Translations under genes and position numbers: made by a program
In this document: one piece after another, positions 43,876 to 51,849 of the stretch
Position numbering within the stretch: the first letter of the stretch is position 1
Layout of the letters: every line of letters begins with the position of its first letter
DNA from: Elusimicrobiota bacterium
GTDB lineage: Bacteria > Elusimicrobiota > Elusimicrobia > UBA1565 > UBA9628
Length of the DNA: 64,000 bases
Direction of reading: 5' to 3'
Assembly: GCA_016182905.1 (NCBI GenBank)
Contig: JACPFR010000010.1
Span: 62,001 to 126,000 of the forward strand
The notes under the pieces: generated by a model
Databases searched by the model: none
Told to the model about the DNA's origin: nothing
Seen by the model: only the letters and a program-made list of their open reading frames with translations

Positions 43876-44739
43876 ATGGCACTGCATCTCCCGGTCAACG
43901 GTGTCTGCAACATCAAGTGCGTTTTTTGCTCCTCCGAGGGCCGCGCCGGGACCTTCGCCCTCAAGTCGCTCCTCGATGAGATAGACCGGGACAGGACCGG
44001 CCACGTCCAGATCTCCGGCGGGGACCCGATGCTCAAGGACCCGGCCGAGCTTCTCGAGATCCTGCTCCATTGCCGCAAGAAGGGGAAGATCATCGAGTTC
44101 CAGACGAACGGGGTCCTTCTGACGCGCTACGACCCCAAGCGCCTCAAGCTGATCCGGGGCCTGGTGAACTTCTTCAACATCAACTTCTCCGCCCACGACG
44201 CCGCGCTCGACGTGCAGGTGACGGAGACTCCGGGCGCCTTCGATCTGCGCGTCGCGGGAGTCAAGCAGCTCATCGCGCAGGGCTCCAGGGTCCGGCTGAA
44301 CTACATCGTGCACGCGCTGAACTACCGCCATTGCGAGGATTTCGTGCGCTTCGCGGCGAAGGAGATGCCGGGCTTCGAGTGGATCCAGTTCAGCTACTGC
44401 AAGGGCATGGGCCGGGCCAAGGGCAACGAGCTCGTCATGCCCCGCTTCGAGGAGGCCGCCCCGTTCCTCAACGCCGCCTTCAAGGCCTGCGGCGAGAAGG
44501 GCGTCGATTTCGACGTGGACCACATCCCGGTGTGCTTCGTCATCGACCACCGGGAGCACCACGCCGATTACCGGAAGATGCGCGAGCACAAGCCCGGCGT
44601 CCACCTCGCGGAGAAGCAGCAGATCGCCGACTGCGACGGCTGCGTGATGCGCGAGGCCTGCCCGGGCCCGCGCCGCGACTATCTCGAGATCTACGGCGAG
44701 CTCAAGCCCATGCCGCTGGTCAAGGCGGTCCTCCCCTGA
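43876..44739 (+). CDS. Radical SAM protein, first gene of the Hxs-like cluster
   Basis: 287 residues. The 4Fe-4S motif CNIKCVFC (C11, C15, C18) starts almost at the N-terminus, followed by ISGGDPML and QTNGVLL strands of the radical SAM barrel. A C-terminal Cys set (CDGCVMREACPGP) suggests a twitch/SPASM-like auxiliary cluster. The sequence resembles the radical SAM genes at 46012 and 47280 (shared GAF...-N-YIVHALNYRH pattern). The substrate is unknown; context points to a peptide. Its stop overlaps the start of the cysteine-desulfurase-like gene. Confidence 0.82.
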   Translation: MALHLPVNGVCNIKCVFCSSEGRAGTFALKSLLDEIDRDRTGHVQISGGDPMLKDPAELLEILLHCRKKGKIIEFQTNGVLLTRYDPKRLKLIRGLVNFFNINFSAHDAALDVQVTETPGAFDLRVAGVKQLIAQGSRVRLNYIVHALNYRHCEDFVRFAAKEMPGFEWIQFSYCKGMGRAKGNELVMPRFEEAAPFLNAAFKACGEKGVDFDVDHIPVCFVIDHREHHADYRKMREHKPGVHLAEKQQIADCDGCVMREACPGPRRDYLEIYGELKPMPLVKAVLP

Positions 44740-46019
44740 CTCCCGCCTCCGCGGCCGCGGCCGCCTTCGACGTCGAGGCCGTCCGCGCCCTCTACCCGGC
44801 CCTCGGCCGGGAGATCGGCGGCAAGCGTCTCGTCTACCTCGACAGCGCGTGCACCGCGCTCAAGCCCGCCCGCGTCGCCGCGCGCCTCGCGGACTTCTAC
44901 GCGAACTGGGGCGGCTGCGGCGGGAAGCGCTCGACGCATCTGCTGAGCCAGCAGGTCGAGGACTGGTTTCAAGAGGCGCGGCGTTCCGCCGCTTCGTTCC
45001 TGAACGCCGAGACCCCCAACGAGATCGTCTTCACCTCCGGCACGACCGAGGCGGCGAACATCGTCTGCGGCGCCTTCCCGTTCGACGCCGAGCGCCGCAA
45101 GGTCGTCATCACCGACCTCGAGCATAACGCCGTCGCGCTCCCGTTCATGGAAGCAGCTCGAGCGGGCCGCTTGGAGCTCTCGATCTGCCCCACGGACGAG
45201 GGGCGGCTCGACCTCGACCGCCTGGCGTCGATGCTCGACGAGCGGACCGCGCTGCTGGCGATCACGCACGCGTCCAACGTGATGGGGGGCGTCGTCCCCG
45301 TCGCGGAGGCCGCGAAGCTGGCGCGCCGCAAGGGCGTCAAGGTCTTCGTCGACGACGCTCAGTACCTGGGCACCCATCGCGAGGACGTGTCCACGCTCGG
45401 CGCGGACTTCGTCGCGTTCTCCGCGCACAAGCTCGGCGGGCCCTTCGGCGTCGGCGTCCTGTGGGGCCACGAGACCGAGCTCAACCGCCTCAGGACCTGG
45501 AAGCTCGGCGGAGGGACCGTGAAGTCGGTCTCCTGGGACCTGGTGAGCGCGCCCGTGCCCGTCTATCTCGACGCGCCCGGGCGCTTCGAGGCCGGGGTGC
45601 AGAACTTCGGGGGGGCGATCGGCCTGCACGAGGCGCTCGAGGTCCGCGGATCCCTGCCCGCCGCGGGGCTGCGCGCCCACGTCGGCGGCCTCGTCCGGCG
45701 CCTGGCCGAGGGGCTGGCGAAGCTCGACGCGGTCCGCGTGCTCGGGCGGGTCGAGGACCTGGAGAAGGGCAGCCTGGTGACCTTCGCGGCCGCGCACGAC
45801 GACTTCTCCCCGGTGGACTTCAACCTTTTCCTGAACCACGAGCTGCCCGGGCGCTTCATCGCGATCCGCGTCGGGGAGCACTGCGCGCACCTGCAGCACA
45901 GGCGGCTCGGCGTCGACGCGACGGCGCGCGCCTCTCTCGGCGCGTACAACACCGCCGCCGAGGTCGACCTCTTCATCGACGCGGCGCGCGCGTACATCCG
46001 GGAGGCCTGCGGTGGCTGA
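44736..46019 (+). CDS. SufS-like cysteine desulfurase / class V aminotransferase
   Basis: 427 residues. Class V PLP fold with YLDSACTALKP, FTSGTTEAANIV, a HASNVMGGV-type strand, VDDAQYLG, PLP-Lys in SAHKLGGPFG, and the SufS-type catalytic Cys in RVGEHCAHLQHRRLG followed by ARASLGAYNT. It should mobilise sulfur from cysteine as a persulfide. No ATG, GTG or TTG lies near the conserved start; the best candidate is a CTG at 44736 overlapping the previous stop (CTGA). It may supply sulfur for the clusters of the many radical SAM enzymes or for modifying the peptide. Confidence 0.82.
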   Translation: MTPASAAAAAFDVEAVRALYPALGREIGGKRLVYLDSACTALKPARVAARLADFYANWGGCGGKRSTHLLSQQVEDWFQEARRSAASFLNAETPNEIVFTSGTTEAANIVCGAFPFDAERRKVVITDLEHNAVALPFMEAARAGRLELSICPTDEGRLDLDRLASMLDERTALLAITHASNVMGGVVPVAEAAKLARRKGVKVFVDDAQYLGTHREDVSTLGADFVAFSAHKLGGPFGVGVLWGHETELNRLRTWKLGGGTVKSVSWDLVSAPVPVYLDAPGRFEAGVQNFGGAIGLHEALEVRGSLPAAGLRAHVGGLVRRLAEGLAKLDAVRVLGRVEDLEKGSLVTFAAAHDDFSPVDFNLFLNHELPGRFIAIRVGEHCAHLQHRRLGVDATARASLGAYNTAAEVDLFIDAARAYIREACGG

Positions 46020-47283
46020 CGCTCCCCGGATCATGACGGAGCTGCCGAAGCTCGAGCGGATCGACCGCGAGAGCTTCGACGGCACGAAGTGCTTCGACAT
46101 CCTGCTCAACTACAACTGCTCGGCGAAATGCCTGTTCTGCTCCCAGGACTTCGAGTGGCGCAAGGAGCCCAACGACCTGCCCTTTGAGAAGGCCGTGGAG
46201 TTCATGTACATGGCTTACAAGAACGGCTATCGCCGCCTGGGCTTCACCGGCGGTGAACCGACCATCCGGCCGGAACTCCCCAAGCTCATCGCGCTGGCCA
46301 AGAAGATAGGCTACGGCTACGTGCGCATCCAGACGAACGGGATCCGCATCGCGGATTACGAGTACGCGAAGACGCTCAGGGACGCTGGACTGACCTTCGT
46401 GAAGTACTCGCTGCACGGCCACACGGCCGAGCTCCATGACAGATTGGTGGCCGTTCCCGGCGCCTTCGAGAAGAATCTCCGCTCGATCGAGAACCTCAAA
46501 AAACTGAACGTCGGCATCGGCGTCAACATCGTCTTGAACGAGCTGAACTATAGACATCTGGTCGAGTTCTACGAGCTGTTCCTGCTCAAGCTCCAGCTGT
46601 CGAACTTCGTGATCATCGCGCCCCTGTACGAGGGCAACATGAAGCTCAACGCGAAGGTCGGCGCCAAGATCGGCGTGACGATGACGGAGATCGCGCCGTA
46701 CATCAAGAAGGCCTACGAGGTCTTCACCAAGATCAACTACCCGAAGCCTCCTCTCCTCCTCCATTTCACGCCCTGCGTCCTGCCCGGCTACGAGCAGCAG
46801 ATGCTGGGCTGGTCCGCCTTCAACACGATGGTCGTCAATCCTCTGGGCGAGAAGCGCGACCTCGACCAGACGGCGCAGGCGCACACGATGAAGACCGACG
46901 AGTGCAAGAAGTGCGTCTACAACGACCGCTGCATCGGCTGGGACGCGAGCTACGCGCGCTACTTCGGCACCGACGAGATCAAGCCGATCCTCGAGGTCCC
47001 CGAGCGCTACGACGCCCGCGCGCCGCGCATGGAGAAGCACGAGGGCCGCGGCGGCGTCCTGACCGACAACGAGCAGTGCGTGCTCGAGGTCCTCAAGATC
47101 AAGAACAACGTCACGACCAAGCAGTTCCTCGCCGTGGCCGAGTCCCTCCCGCTGTGCAAGGACTGCAAGGACGAGAACGCGGTCATCCACGCCGCGGAGA
47201 CCTTGATCAAGATGGGCGTCGTCGCGCGCGAGTTCGTGAAGGGCAAGTACCTGTGGTCGCTGAAAGGGGAGCTCCGCTCATGA
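46012..47283 (+). CDS. Radical SAM protein with C-terminal extension
   Basis: 423 residues from a GTG overlapping the previous gene by 8 bases. Motif CSAKCLFC (C36, C40, C43), GFTGGEPTIRPE and QTNGIRI follow. A CKKCVYNDRC set near 300 suggests an auxiliary cluster. The last 80 residues (from LTDNEQCVLEVL to YLWSLKG) look like a small winged-helix or recognition domain with a further CKDC pair. Role inferred: peptide modification within the cluster. Confidence 0.82.
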   Translation: MADAPRIMTELPKLERIDRESFDGTKCFDILLNYNCSAKCLFCSQDFEWRKEPNDLPFEKAVEFMYMAYKNGYRRLGFTGGEPTIRPELPKLIALAKKIGYGYVRIQTNGIRIADYEYAKTLRDAGLTFVKYSLHGHTAELHDRLVAVPGAFEKNLRSIENLKKLNVGIGVNIVLNELNYRHLVEFYELFLLKLQLSNFVIIAPLYEGNMKLNAKVGAKIGVTMTEIAPYIKKAYEVFTKINYPKPPLLLHFTPCVLPGYEQQMLGWSAFNTMVVNPLGEKRDLDQTAQAHTMKTDECKKCVYNDRCIGWDASYARYFGTDEIKPILEVPERYDARAPRMEKHEGRGGVLTDNEQCVLEVLKIKNNVTTKQFLAVAESLPLCKDCKDENAVIHAAETLIKMGVVAREFVKGKYLWSLKGELRS

Positions 47284-48227
47284 GCGACTGGACGCCGCCG
47301 CAGGGCGGGCGCACGCAGAAGCTGGTGCTCTTCACGGGCTTCTCCTGCAACAGCCACTGCCACTTCTGCATCGACCTCAACAAGCGCGACCTGCCGGACA
47401 AGTCCACGCGCCAGATCGTGGAGGAGATGGTCCAGGCCAAAGCCCAGGGCGTCGAGTACCTCGAGATGATCGGCGGCGAGACGACCATCCGCCGGGACTT
47501 CATCCCGCTGGTCAAGACCGCCAAGAAGCTCGGCTTCAAGGACATCGTCGTCGTGACCAACGGCCGCATGCTCGCGTATCCCGAGTTCGCGAAGGAGACC
47601 GTCGCGGCGGGAGTGACCGACCTCGTTTTCTCCGTCCACGGCCACGACGCCAAGCTGCACGACGAGCTGACGTACGCCGAGGGCTCGTTCGACGACCTCC
47701 TGAAGGGCATCGAGAACGTCCGGAAGGAGGGCCTGGAGCGCATCTTCGGGAACTGCACGGTCATCAAGCAGAACATGAGGCACCTGCCGGACATAGCCCG
47801 GCTTTTTTTGAAGCTCAAGATACACCACGTCGAGTATATCTTCGTCGACCCGACCTACGGCGGCGCCTACACCAACTTCAACGGCCTGGTGCCCCGTATC
47901 TCCGACGCAGCTCCGTTTATGAGAGAAGCGCTCGACATCGGCCGCGCCGGGGGGACCAAGGACTTCGTCGCCCGCTACGTCCCGCTGTGCCACTTCCCGG
48001 ACCACCTCGACCAGATCTCGGAGATCCGCGAGGTCGCGACCTTCCGCACGCGCCACTGGGCCCCGGACTTCAAGAACGACGACGTCGGGGCGGGCCGCGC
48101 GGTCGCCGGCCGCAGCAAGCCCGCGAAATGCGCCGGCTGCTCGCTGTTCGACCGCTGCGAGGGCGTCTGGAACGAGTACCTCAAGCGCGTCGGAGACGAC
48201 GAGCTCAAGCCCCTGGTCCATGCCTGA
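47280..48227 (+). CDS. Radical SAM protein
   Basis: 315 residues, ATG overlapping the previous stop. Motif CNSHCHFC (C23, C27, C30), MIGGETTIRRDF (GGE with Thr for the usual Pro), VVTNGRM, and a C-terminal CAGCSLFDRCEGVW. Related to its neighbours at 43876 and 46012 (shared HGH.A.LHD..T pattern). Its 3' end overlaps the HxsC-like gene. Confidence 0.82.
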   Translation: MSDWTPPQGGRTQKLVLFTGFSCNSHCHFCIDLNKRDLPDKSTRQIVEEMVQAKAQGVEYLEMIGGETTIRRDFIPLVKTAKKLGFKDIVVVTNGRMLAYPEFAKETVAAGVTDLVFSVHGHDAKLHDELTYAEGSFDDLLKGIENVRKEGLERIFGNCTVIKQNMRHLPDIARLFLKLKIHHVEYIFVDPTYGGAYTNFNGLVPRISDAAPFMREALDIGRAGGTKDFVARYVPLCHFPDHLDQISEIREVATFRTRHWAPDFKNDDVGAGRAVAGRSKPAKCAGCSLFDRCEGVWNEYLKRVGDDELKPLVHA

Positions 48228-49161
48228 CTTCCCGATCTGGCCTCAATGCAATATCGCGTGCGTGTTCTGCTCGAACCCGGTCGAGGGCTTCCGGCACACG
48301 ACGGACAAGTATTCCCTCAACGAGCTCAAGAAGAAGCTGGCCGACTACAAGTCCGGCCTGCGCACCTTCGTCAAGTTCGACGAGGAGCGCGACTACTTCA
48401 ACCTGACCGGCGGCGAGCCGACGAACCACCCCGATTTCCTGAAGCTGCTCGCCCACATCCGCACCGAGTTCCCGCGGAACCTGATCCGCCTGCTCAGCAA
48501 CGGGCGCATGTTCGCCTACGAGGATTTCGCGCGGCGGACCTGCGGCATCGGCCAGCACCCGTTCGAGATCGCGGTGCCGATGTTCGGCCCGACGGCGGCG
48601 ACGCACGAGAGCACCTCTCGCACCCCCGGGAGCTTCGCTCAGACGACGCTCGGCCTGCGTCACCTTCAGCGGCACCGCAAGCCCGGACAGCTCGTCGAGA
48701 TCCGGATCATCATGACGAAGGTGCAGGCGCGCTACCTCGACGGCTTGCTGGACTTCCTGCTCGCCGAGTTCCCATGGGTCGACCGCGTCGTCTTCCTGTT
48801 CGAGGAGATCGAGGGCTTCGCGGAGCAGTACAAGGGCCAGCTGAAGTTCACGCAGTCCGAGTGCTCCGCTCATCTCGACCGCAACTACGAGAAGCTCAAG
48901 CGCTTCAAGGACGCCCGCCTCTACCACTTCTCGCTGTGCACGGTGCCGACCCGGCTGTGGCCCTTCGTCTGGAACACGCTCGCGGGGTTCAAGGTGACGT
49001 ACCAGGAGGGCTGCCGGACGAAGTGCGCGTACAAGGCCCAGTGCGTCGGCGTCCATCGCAGCTACATCAAGCACATGGGCGCGCCCGACATCGCCCCCAT
49101 CGTCGAGCCGCGCGCGGTGACCCTGACCGGCGATCCCTTCCACCCGGTGGACGCGGCGTGA
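48220..49161 (+). CDS. hxsC: Radical SAM protein, HxsC-like maturase
   Basis: 313 residues. Motif CNIACVFC (C10, C14, C17), NLTGGEPTNHPDFL, LLSNGRMF, then PGSFAQTTLGLRHL and VEIRIIMTK, VFLFEEIEGFA, FSLCTVPTRLWPF and a Cys-rich end with CRTKCAYKAQC. This block order matches my memory of the His-Xaa-Ser system maturase HxsC, though the protein is somewhat short because it begins almost at the Cys motif. It directly precedes HxsD-like genes, as expected in Hxs loci. A profile search would settle the family. Confidence 0.65.
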   Translation: MPDFPIWPQCNIACVFCSNPVEGFRHTTDKYSLNELKKKLADYKSGLRTFVKFDEERDYFNLTGGEPTNHPDFLKLLAHIRTEFPRNLIRLLSNGRMFAYEDFARRTCGIGQHPFEIAVPMFGPTAATHESTSRTPGSFAQTTLGLRHLQRHRKPGQLVEIRIIMTKVQARYLDGLLDFLLAEFPWVDRVVFLFEEIEGFAEQYKGQLKFTQSECSAHLDRNYEKLKRFKDARLYHFSLCTVPTRLWPFVWNTLAGFKVTYQEGCRTKCAYKAQCVGVHRSYIKHMGAPDIAPIVEPRAVTLTGDPFHPVDAA

Positions 49162-49580
49162 AGGCCCTCGTGCGCCTGCCGTCCGTCGACGAGGAGGCCC
49201 TGCTGGGGGCGGCCTACGTCATGACGGAGGACGCGTACGTCCTCGTGAGCCGCAAGGGAAAGGGCGGGGCGGTCGAGCTCTGGCCCAAGAAGAAGGCCAA
49301 GCCCGCGGCCCTGGCGGCGGCGTTCCGCCGCGAGTACGCGAACCAGGTCCTGCGCTGGTCGTTGACGCGGGACGGCCTCGGCCTGCGCGCGGAGACCCTG
49401 CGCCGCGCCCTGCTGCTGGCCGAGGCGGCGGGCGGCCGCGCCGAGGCGCCGCCGGCCTCGCTGACGCCGGAGCAGAAGGCCGAGATCGCGGCCCTGCTGG
49501 CCGAGGCCGACGCCGACACGGGCCCGCGGGATCCGCTGGGCATCACGGTGCCGTGGGAAGAATCCCGGAAGGACCGATGA
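49158..49580 (+). CDS. HxsD-like small protein, alpha subtype
   Basis: 140 residues, GTG start overlapping the previous stop. The N-terminal two-thirds are a small alpha/beta domain (LLGAAYVMTEDAYVLVSRK, AAFRREYANQVLRWSL, LRAETLRRALLLAE). It is paralogous to the gene at 51274: both end with a DP.GI....WEE motif (DPLGITVPWEES here). The region FRREYANQVLRW aligns loosely with the LLNQEYR helix of the HxsD-like genes. Probably a partner protein, not an enzyme. Confidence 0.6.
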   Translation: MKALVRLPSVDEEALLGAAYVMTEDAYVLVSRKGKGGAVELWPKKKAKPAALAAAFRREYANQVLRWSLTRDGLGLRAETLRRALLLAEAAGGRAEAPPASLTPEQKAEIAALLAEADADTGPRDPLGITVPWEESRKDR

Positions 49581-49978
49581 GGATCTCAAGGGGCGCCGTC
49601 GTCCTCACGCTCGGCAAGCCGCTGTACGGCGCCGAGGCGCTCGCGGCCGGAGCGCTGACGCTGGGCACGCGCGCCCAGGTGTTCGTCGCCGAGACGAAGT
49701 CGGCGTTCTCCGTCGAGATCAAGCCGGCCGCGAAGCTCCCTCCGGAACGGCTGCTCGCGCTCGGGGGGGAGTTCCTCAACGAGGCCCTGAACCACGAGTA
49801 CCGCCAGCGGGTCGTGCGCGCGAACGCGCCCCTGACCCAGGCCGTGCTCGCCCCGCTGTTCGCCAAGGGCTTCCCGGCTGTTCCCGCCGACCCGCTCGAG
49901 GAGCTCGAGCCTCAGGTGAAGGCCGACCGCGCGCGGGACCTCGCGGAGCTGCTGGCTCAGGCCCGGAGCATGAAGTGA
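49577..49978 (+). CDS. hxsD: HxsD-like protein
   Basis: 133 residues, ATG in an ATGA overlap with GGAAGGA just upstream. The core QVFVAETKSAFSVEIK followed by GGEFLNEALNHEYRQRV matches the HxsD pattern (a short sheet, then a helix of the LLNDYxLRE kind). It is a paralogue of the gene at 53372. HxsD is a conserved small partner of the HxsB/HxsC maturases, of unknown mechanism. It is placed directly before the catalytically dead HxsB paralogue. Confidence 0.68.
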   Translation: MRISRGAVVLTLGKPLYGAEALAAGALTLGTRAQVFVAETKSAFSVEIKPAAKLPPERLLALGGEFLNEALNHEYRQRVVRANAPLTQAVLAPLFAKGFPAVPADPLEELEPQVKADRARDLAELLAQARSMK

Positions 49979-51216
49979 GCAGGCTCACCTCGTTCGAAAA
50001 GCCGCCGAAGGCGCGGGCCGGCGCGGCCGCGCCTCACCAGTATCGCCTCCTGGGCGAGAAGGTGCTGATCGCCGACGAGCACGGGCGATGGGCGCTGCTG
50101 ACGCGTCCGGAGTACGACCGCTTCGTCGCCGGGATCGGGCCGTCGGACCCGCTGTGGCCGGTCCTGCAGCCGCGCGGCTTCCTGGCCGGGGCCTTCGACT
50201 TCGACGCCGCCGCCCGCCGCCAGTTCGAGCGGGGCCTGCTTTCGTGGAAGGGCCCGGGCTTGCATGTCCTTCTGCTCGACGGCGCCGCCGGCGCGATGGA
50301 TCTCGACGCGGCGCGCGCGACGGTGGACTTCGTCTTCTCCTGCCCGGGGCCGCAGCTCACGCTCGAGCTCGTCTTCGACGACGCGGACGCGGTCTGGCCC
50401 GTGGTCTGGTTCATCGTGCAGTACGCCCGGCGCAAGGGCGAGTGGTCGCGGCGCCCGGTGTTCCTGATCGCGCGGGCGCGGACGATGTCGCCGGATCGCG
50501 CGGATTTCCTCCGCTCGCACGGCGTGACGCGCCGCGCCGTCCTCGAGCTCGACGGGAAGCCCGACATGGGCAAGGCTCCGGCCTTCCGCGCGCAGCGCGC
50601 GCTCGCGCGCCTCGGCTCCGGCGCCGCGGAGCCGGCGGCGTGGGCGCGGTGGTTCGAGAAGTGGGGCTTCGAATCGGCGCGCCTGATCCCCGCGTCCCTC
50701 GACGAGGAAGGCGCGGCGGCCTTCGCGGAGTTCCACTCCGGCTTCCTCTCCTGGCTGGTCGAGCATGGGGAGGGCGTCAACCTGCGCGACGAGTGGGTCC
50801 TCGGCCTTCTCGGCGGACGGCTGTGGGACCTGCCCGGCATGGACGTCCTCGAGCAGCTCGCGTACGACGGGGCGGGGACGGTGTACGCCTCGGAGGAGGC
50901 GGCCGGCGACGCGGAGCTCGCGCTCGGCTCGATCGCGACCTTGCGCTACCGCGACCTCCCCGGCCTTCCCGCGACCGGCGCGGTGATCGCCGCGAGCCAC
51001 CCCGACGATCAGCCTCTGTGCTCGCAGTGCGCGTACCGGCCGTTCTGCGCGGTGCCGCCCTCGATCAATAAAAAACAACAAGGCAGCCTCTGGGGGCAGA
51101 CGCCGTCGAGCGCCGCGTGCTCGGTCCAGATGGGAATAATGGACCGTATTTTGGAAAGCCTGAATGACGAAAAATGCTTGAATCTGTTGAATAAATGGAG
51201 TGTTGACATGGTGTGA
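49975..51216 (+). CDS. HxsB paralogue lacking the radical SAM cluster motif
   Basis: 413 residues, GTG start (GTGA overlap). It aligns with the HxsB-like proteins at 51849 and 53814 through the N-terminal domain (LIADEHGRWALLTRPEYDRFVAG), LSWKGPGLHV, WPVVWFIVQYAR and the C-terminal CSQCAYRPFC cluster. The stretch that should hold CNxxCxYC is replaced by LLDGAAGAMDL, about 18 residues shorter, and GGEPLLNW has become FDDADAVW. So both the 4Fe-4S ligands and the GGE motif are gone while both ends remain. I read it as a pseudoenzyme, perhaps a recognition or scaffold subunit. The gene is intact. Confidence 0.8.
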   Translation: MSRLTSFEKPPKARAGAAAPHQYRLLGEKVLIADEHGRWALLTRPEYDRFVAGIGPSDPLWPVLQPRGFLAGAFDFDAAARRQFERGLLSWKGPGLHVLLLDGAAGAMDLDAARATVDFVFSCPGPQLTLELVFDDADAVWPVVWFIVQYARRKGEWSRRPVFLIARARTMSPDRADFLRSHGVTRRAVLELDGKPDMGKAPAFRAQRALARLGSGAAEPAAWARWFEKWGFESARLIPASLDEEGAAAFAEFHSGFLSWLVEHGEGVNLRDEWVLGLLGGRLWDLPGMDVLEQLAYDGAGTVYASEEAAGDAELALGSIATLRYRDLPGLPATGAVIAASHPDDQPLCSQCAYRPFCAVPPSINKKQQGSLWGQTPSSAACSVQMGIMDRILESLNDEKCLNLLNKWSVDMV

Positions 51217-51231
51217 CTATCCTGCTACACT
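51203..51231 (+). promoter_or_regulatory. Near-consensus sigma70 promoter inside the cluster
   Basis: TTGACA (51203-51208) and TACACT (51226-51231) with a 17-base spacer, starting in the last codons of the HxsB paralogue. It should drive the second module from 51274 on, giving a leader of about 36 bases. Nearly identical in design to 43071-43099. Confidence 0.7.
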
Positions 51232-51236
51232 TTCGC

Positions 51237-51252
51237 GAAGGCCGCAGCCTTC
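51237..51252 (+). other. Perfect hairpin at the predicted 5' end of the second-module mRNA
   Basis: GAAGGC-CGCA-GCCTTC, 6-bp stem and 4-base loop, begins about where transcription from the 51203 promoter would start. It could stabilise the mRNA 5' end or bind a regulator. No T-run follows, so it is not a terminator. Confidence 0.45.
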
Positions 51253-51273
51253 CCTAATAGTTCAGGATTTGGA

Positions 51274-51849
51274 ATGAAATCAAAGAAGAAAACCGCCGTA
51301 AAAGCCTCCAAGATTTCGCCGAAGAAGAAGCCCTCCGCCGCCGCTCCCAAGATCTCCGCCGCCGAAGTCGAGATATCCCTCGACGTGAAGACCGACGGTC
51401 TCGAGCCCGTCTTCGGCGCCGCCTATCTGATGATGGACAAGGCCTACGTCGCGCTGTCGGGCGATCGCGCCGCGAAGGTCGTCGTGACCCTTCGCGCGAA
51501 GGATCCGAAGGCGGTCAAGCCCAAGGCGCTCGCCGACGAATTCCTGTCCGACCTCGCCTCGCAGAAGGTCCGCTGGGCCATCTCCAAGAACAATCTTCCC
51601 ATCCGCGAGTTCGTCGCGGAGCAGGCCGTGCTCATCGCCAACGGGACCGTGCCGCCGCCGTCCGCCGCGCAGGCGGCGCCGGAGCCCGCCGCCGAGGAGC
51701 TGACCGACGATCAGCGCGCCGAGATCGAGAAGCTGATCGCGGAGGTCGAGTCCGAGATCAAGACGATGAACGAGAAGAAGTCCGTCTTGGACCCGAAGGG
51801 CATCAAGGCCTCGTGGGAAGAAAAGCAGGAGCAGGGGAACAAGGCCTGA
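51274..51849 (+). CDS. HxsD-like small protein, alpha subtype, Lys-rich N-terminus
   Basis: 191 residues. The first 30 residues are strongly basic (MKSKKKTAVKASKISPKKK), like the start of the HxsA precursor. The core (FGAAYLMMDKAYVALS, ADEFLSDLASQKVRWAI, IREFVAEQAVLIA) and the end (LDPKGIKASWEEK) pair it with the gene at 49158. An acidic helical stretch (TDDQRAEIEKLIAEVESEI) lies between. First gene of the second module, with its own promoter and weak AGGA Shine-Dalgarno. Likely a partner or carrier protein. Confidence 0.6.
   Translation: MKSKKKTAVKASKISPKKKPSAAAPKISAAEVEISLDVKTDGLEPVFGAAYLMMDKAYVALSGDRAAKVVVTLRAKDPKAVKPKALADEFLSDLASQKVRWAISKNNLPIREFVAEQAVLIANGTVPPPSAAQAAPEPAAEELTDDQRAEIEKLIAEVESEIKTMNEKKSVLDPKGIKASWEEKQEQGNKA

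Noticed and set aside
47280-48227. Calling this radical SAM gene a second HxsC
   Set aside because: It lacks the VFLFEEIEG and FSLCTVPTRLW blocks seen in the 48220 protein; its resemblance is to the 43876 and 46012 genes.
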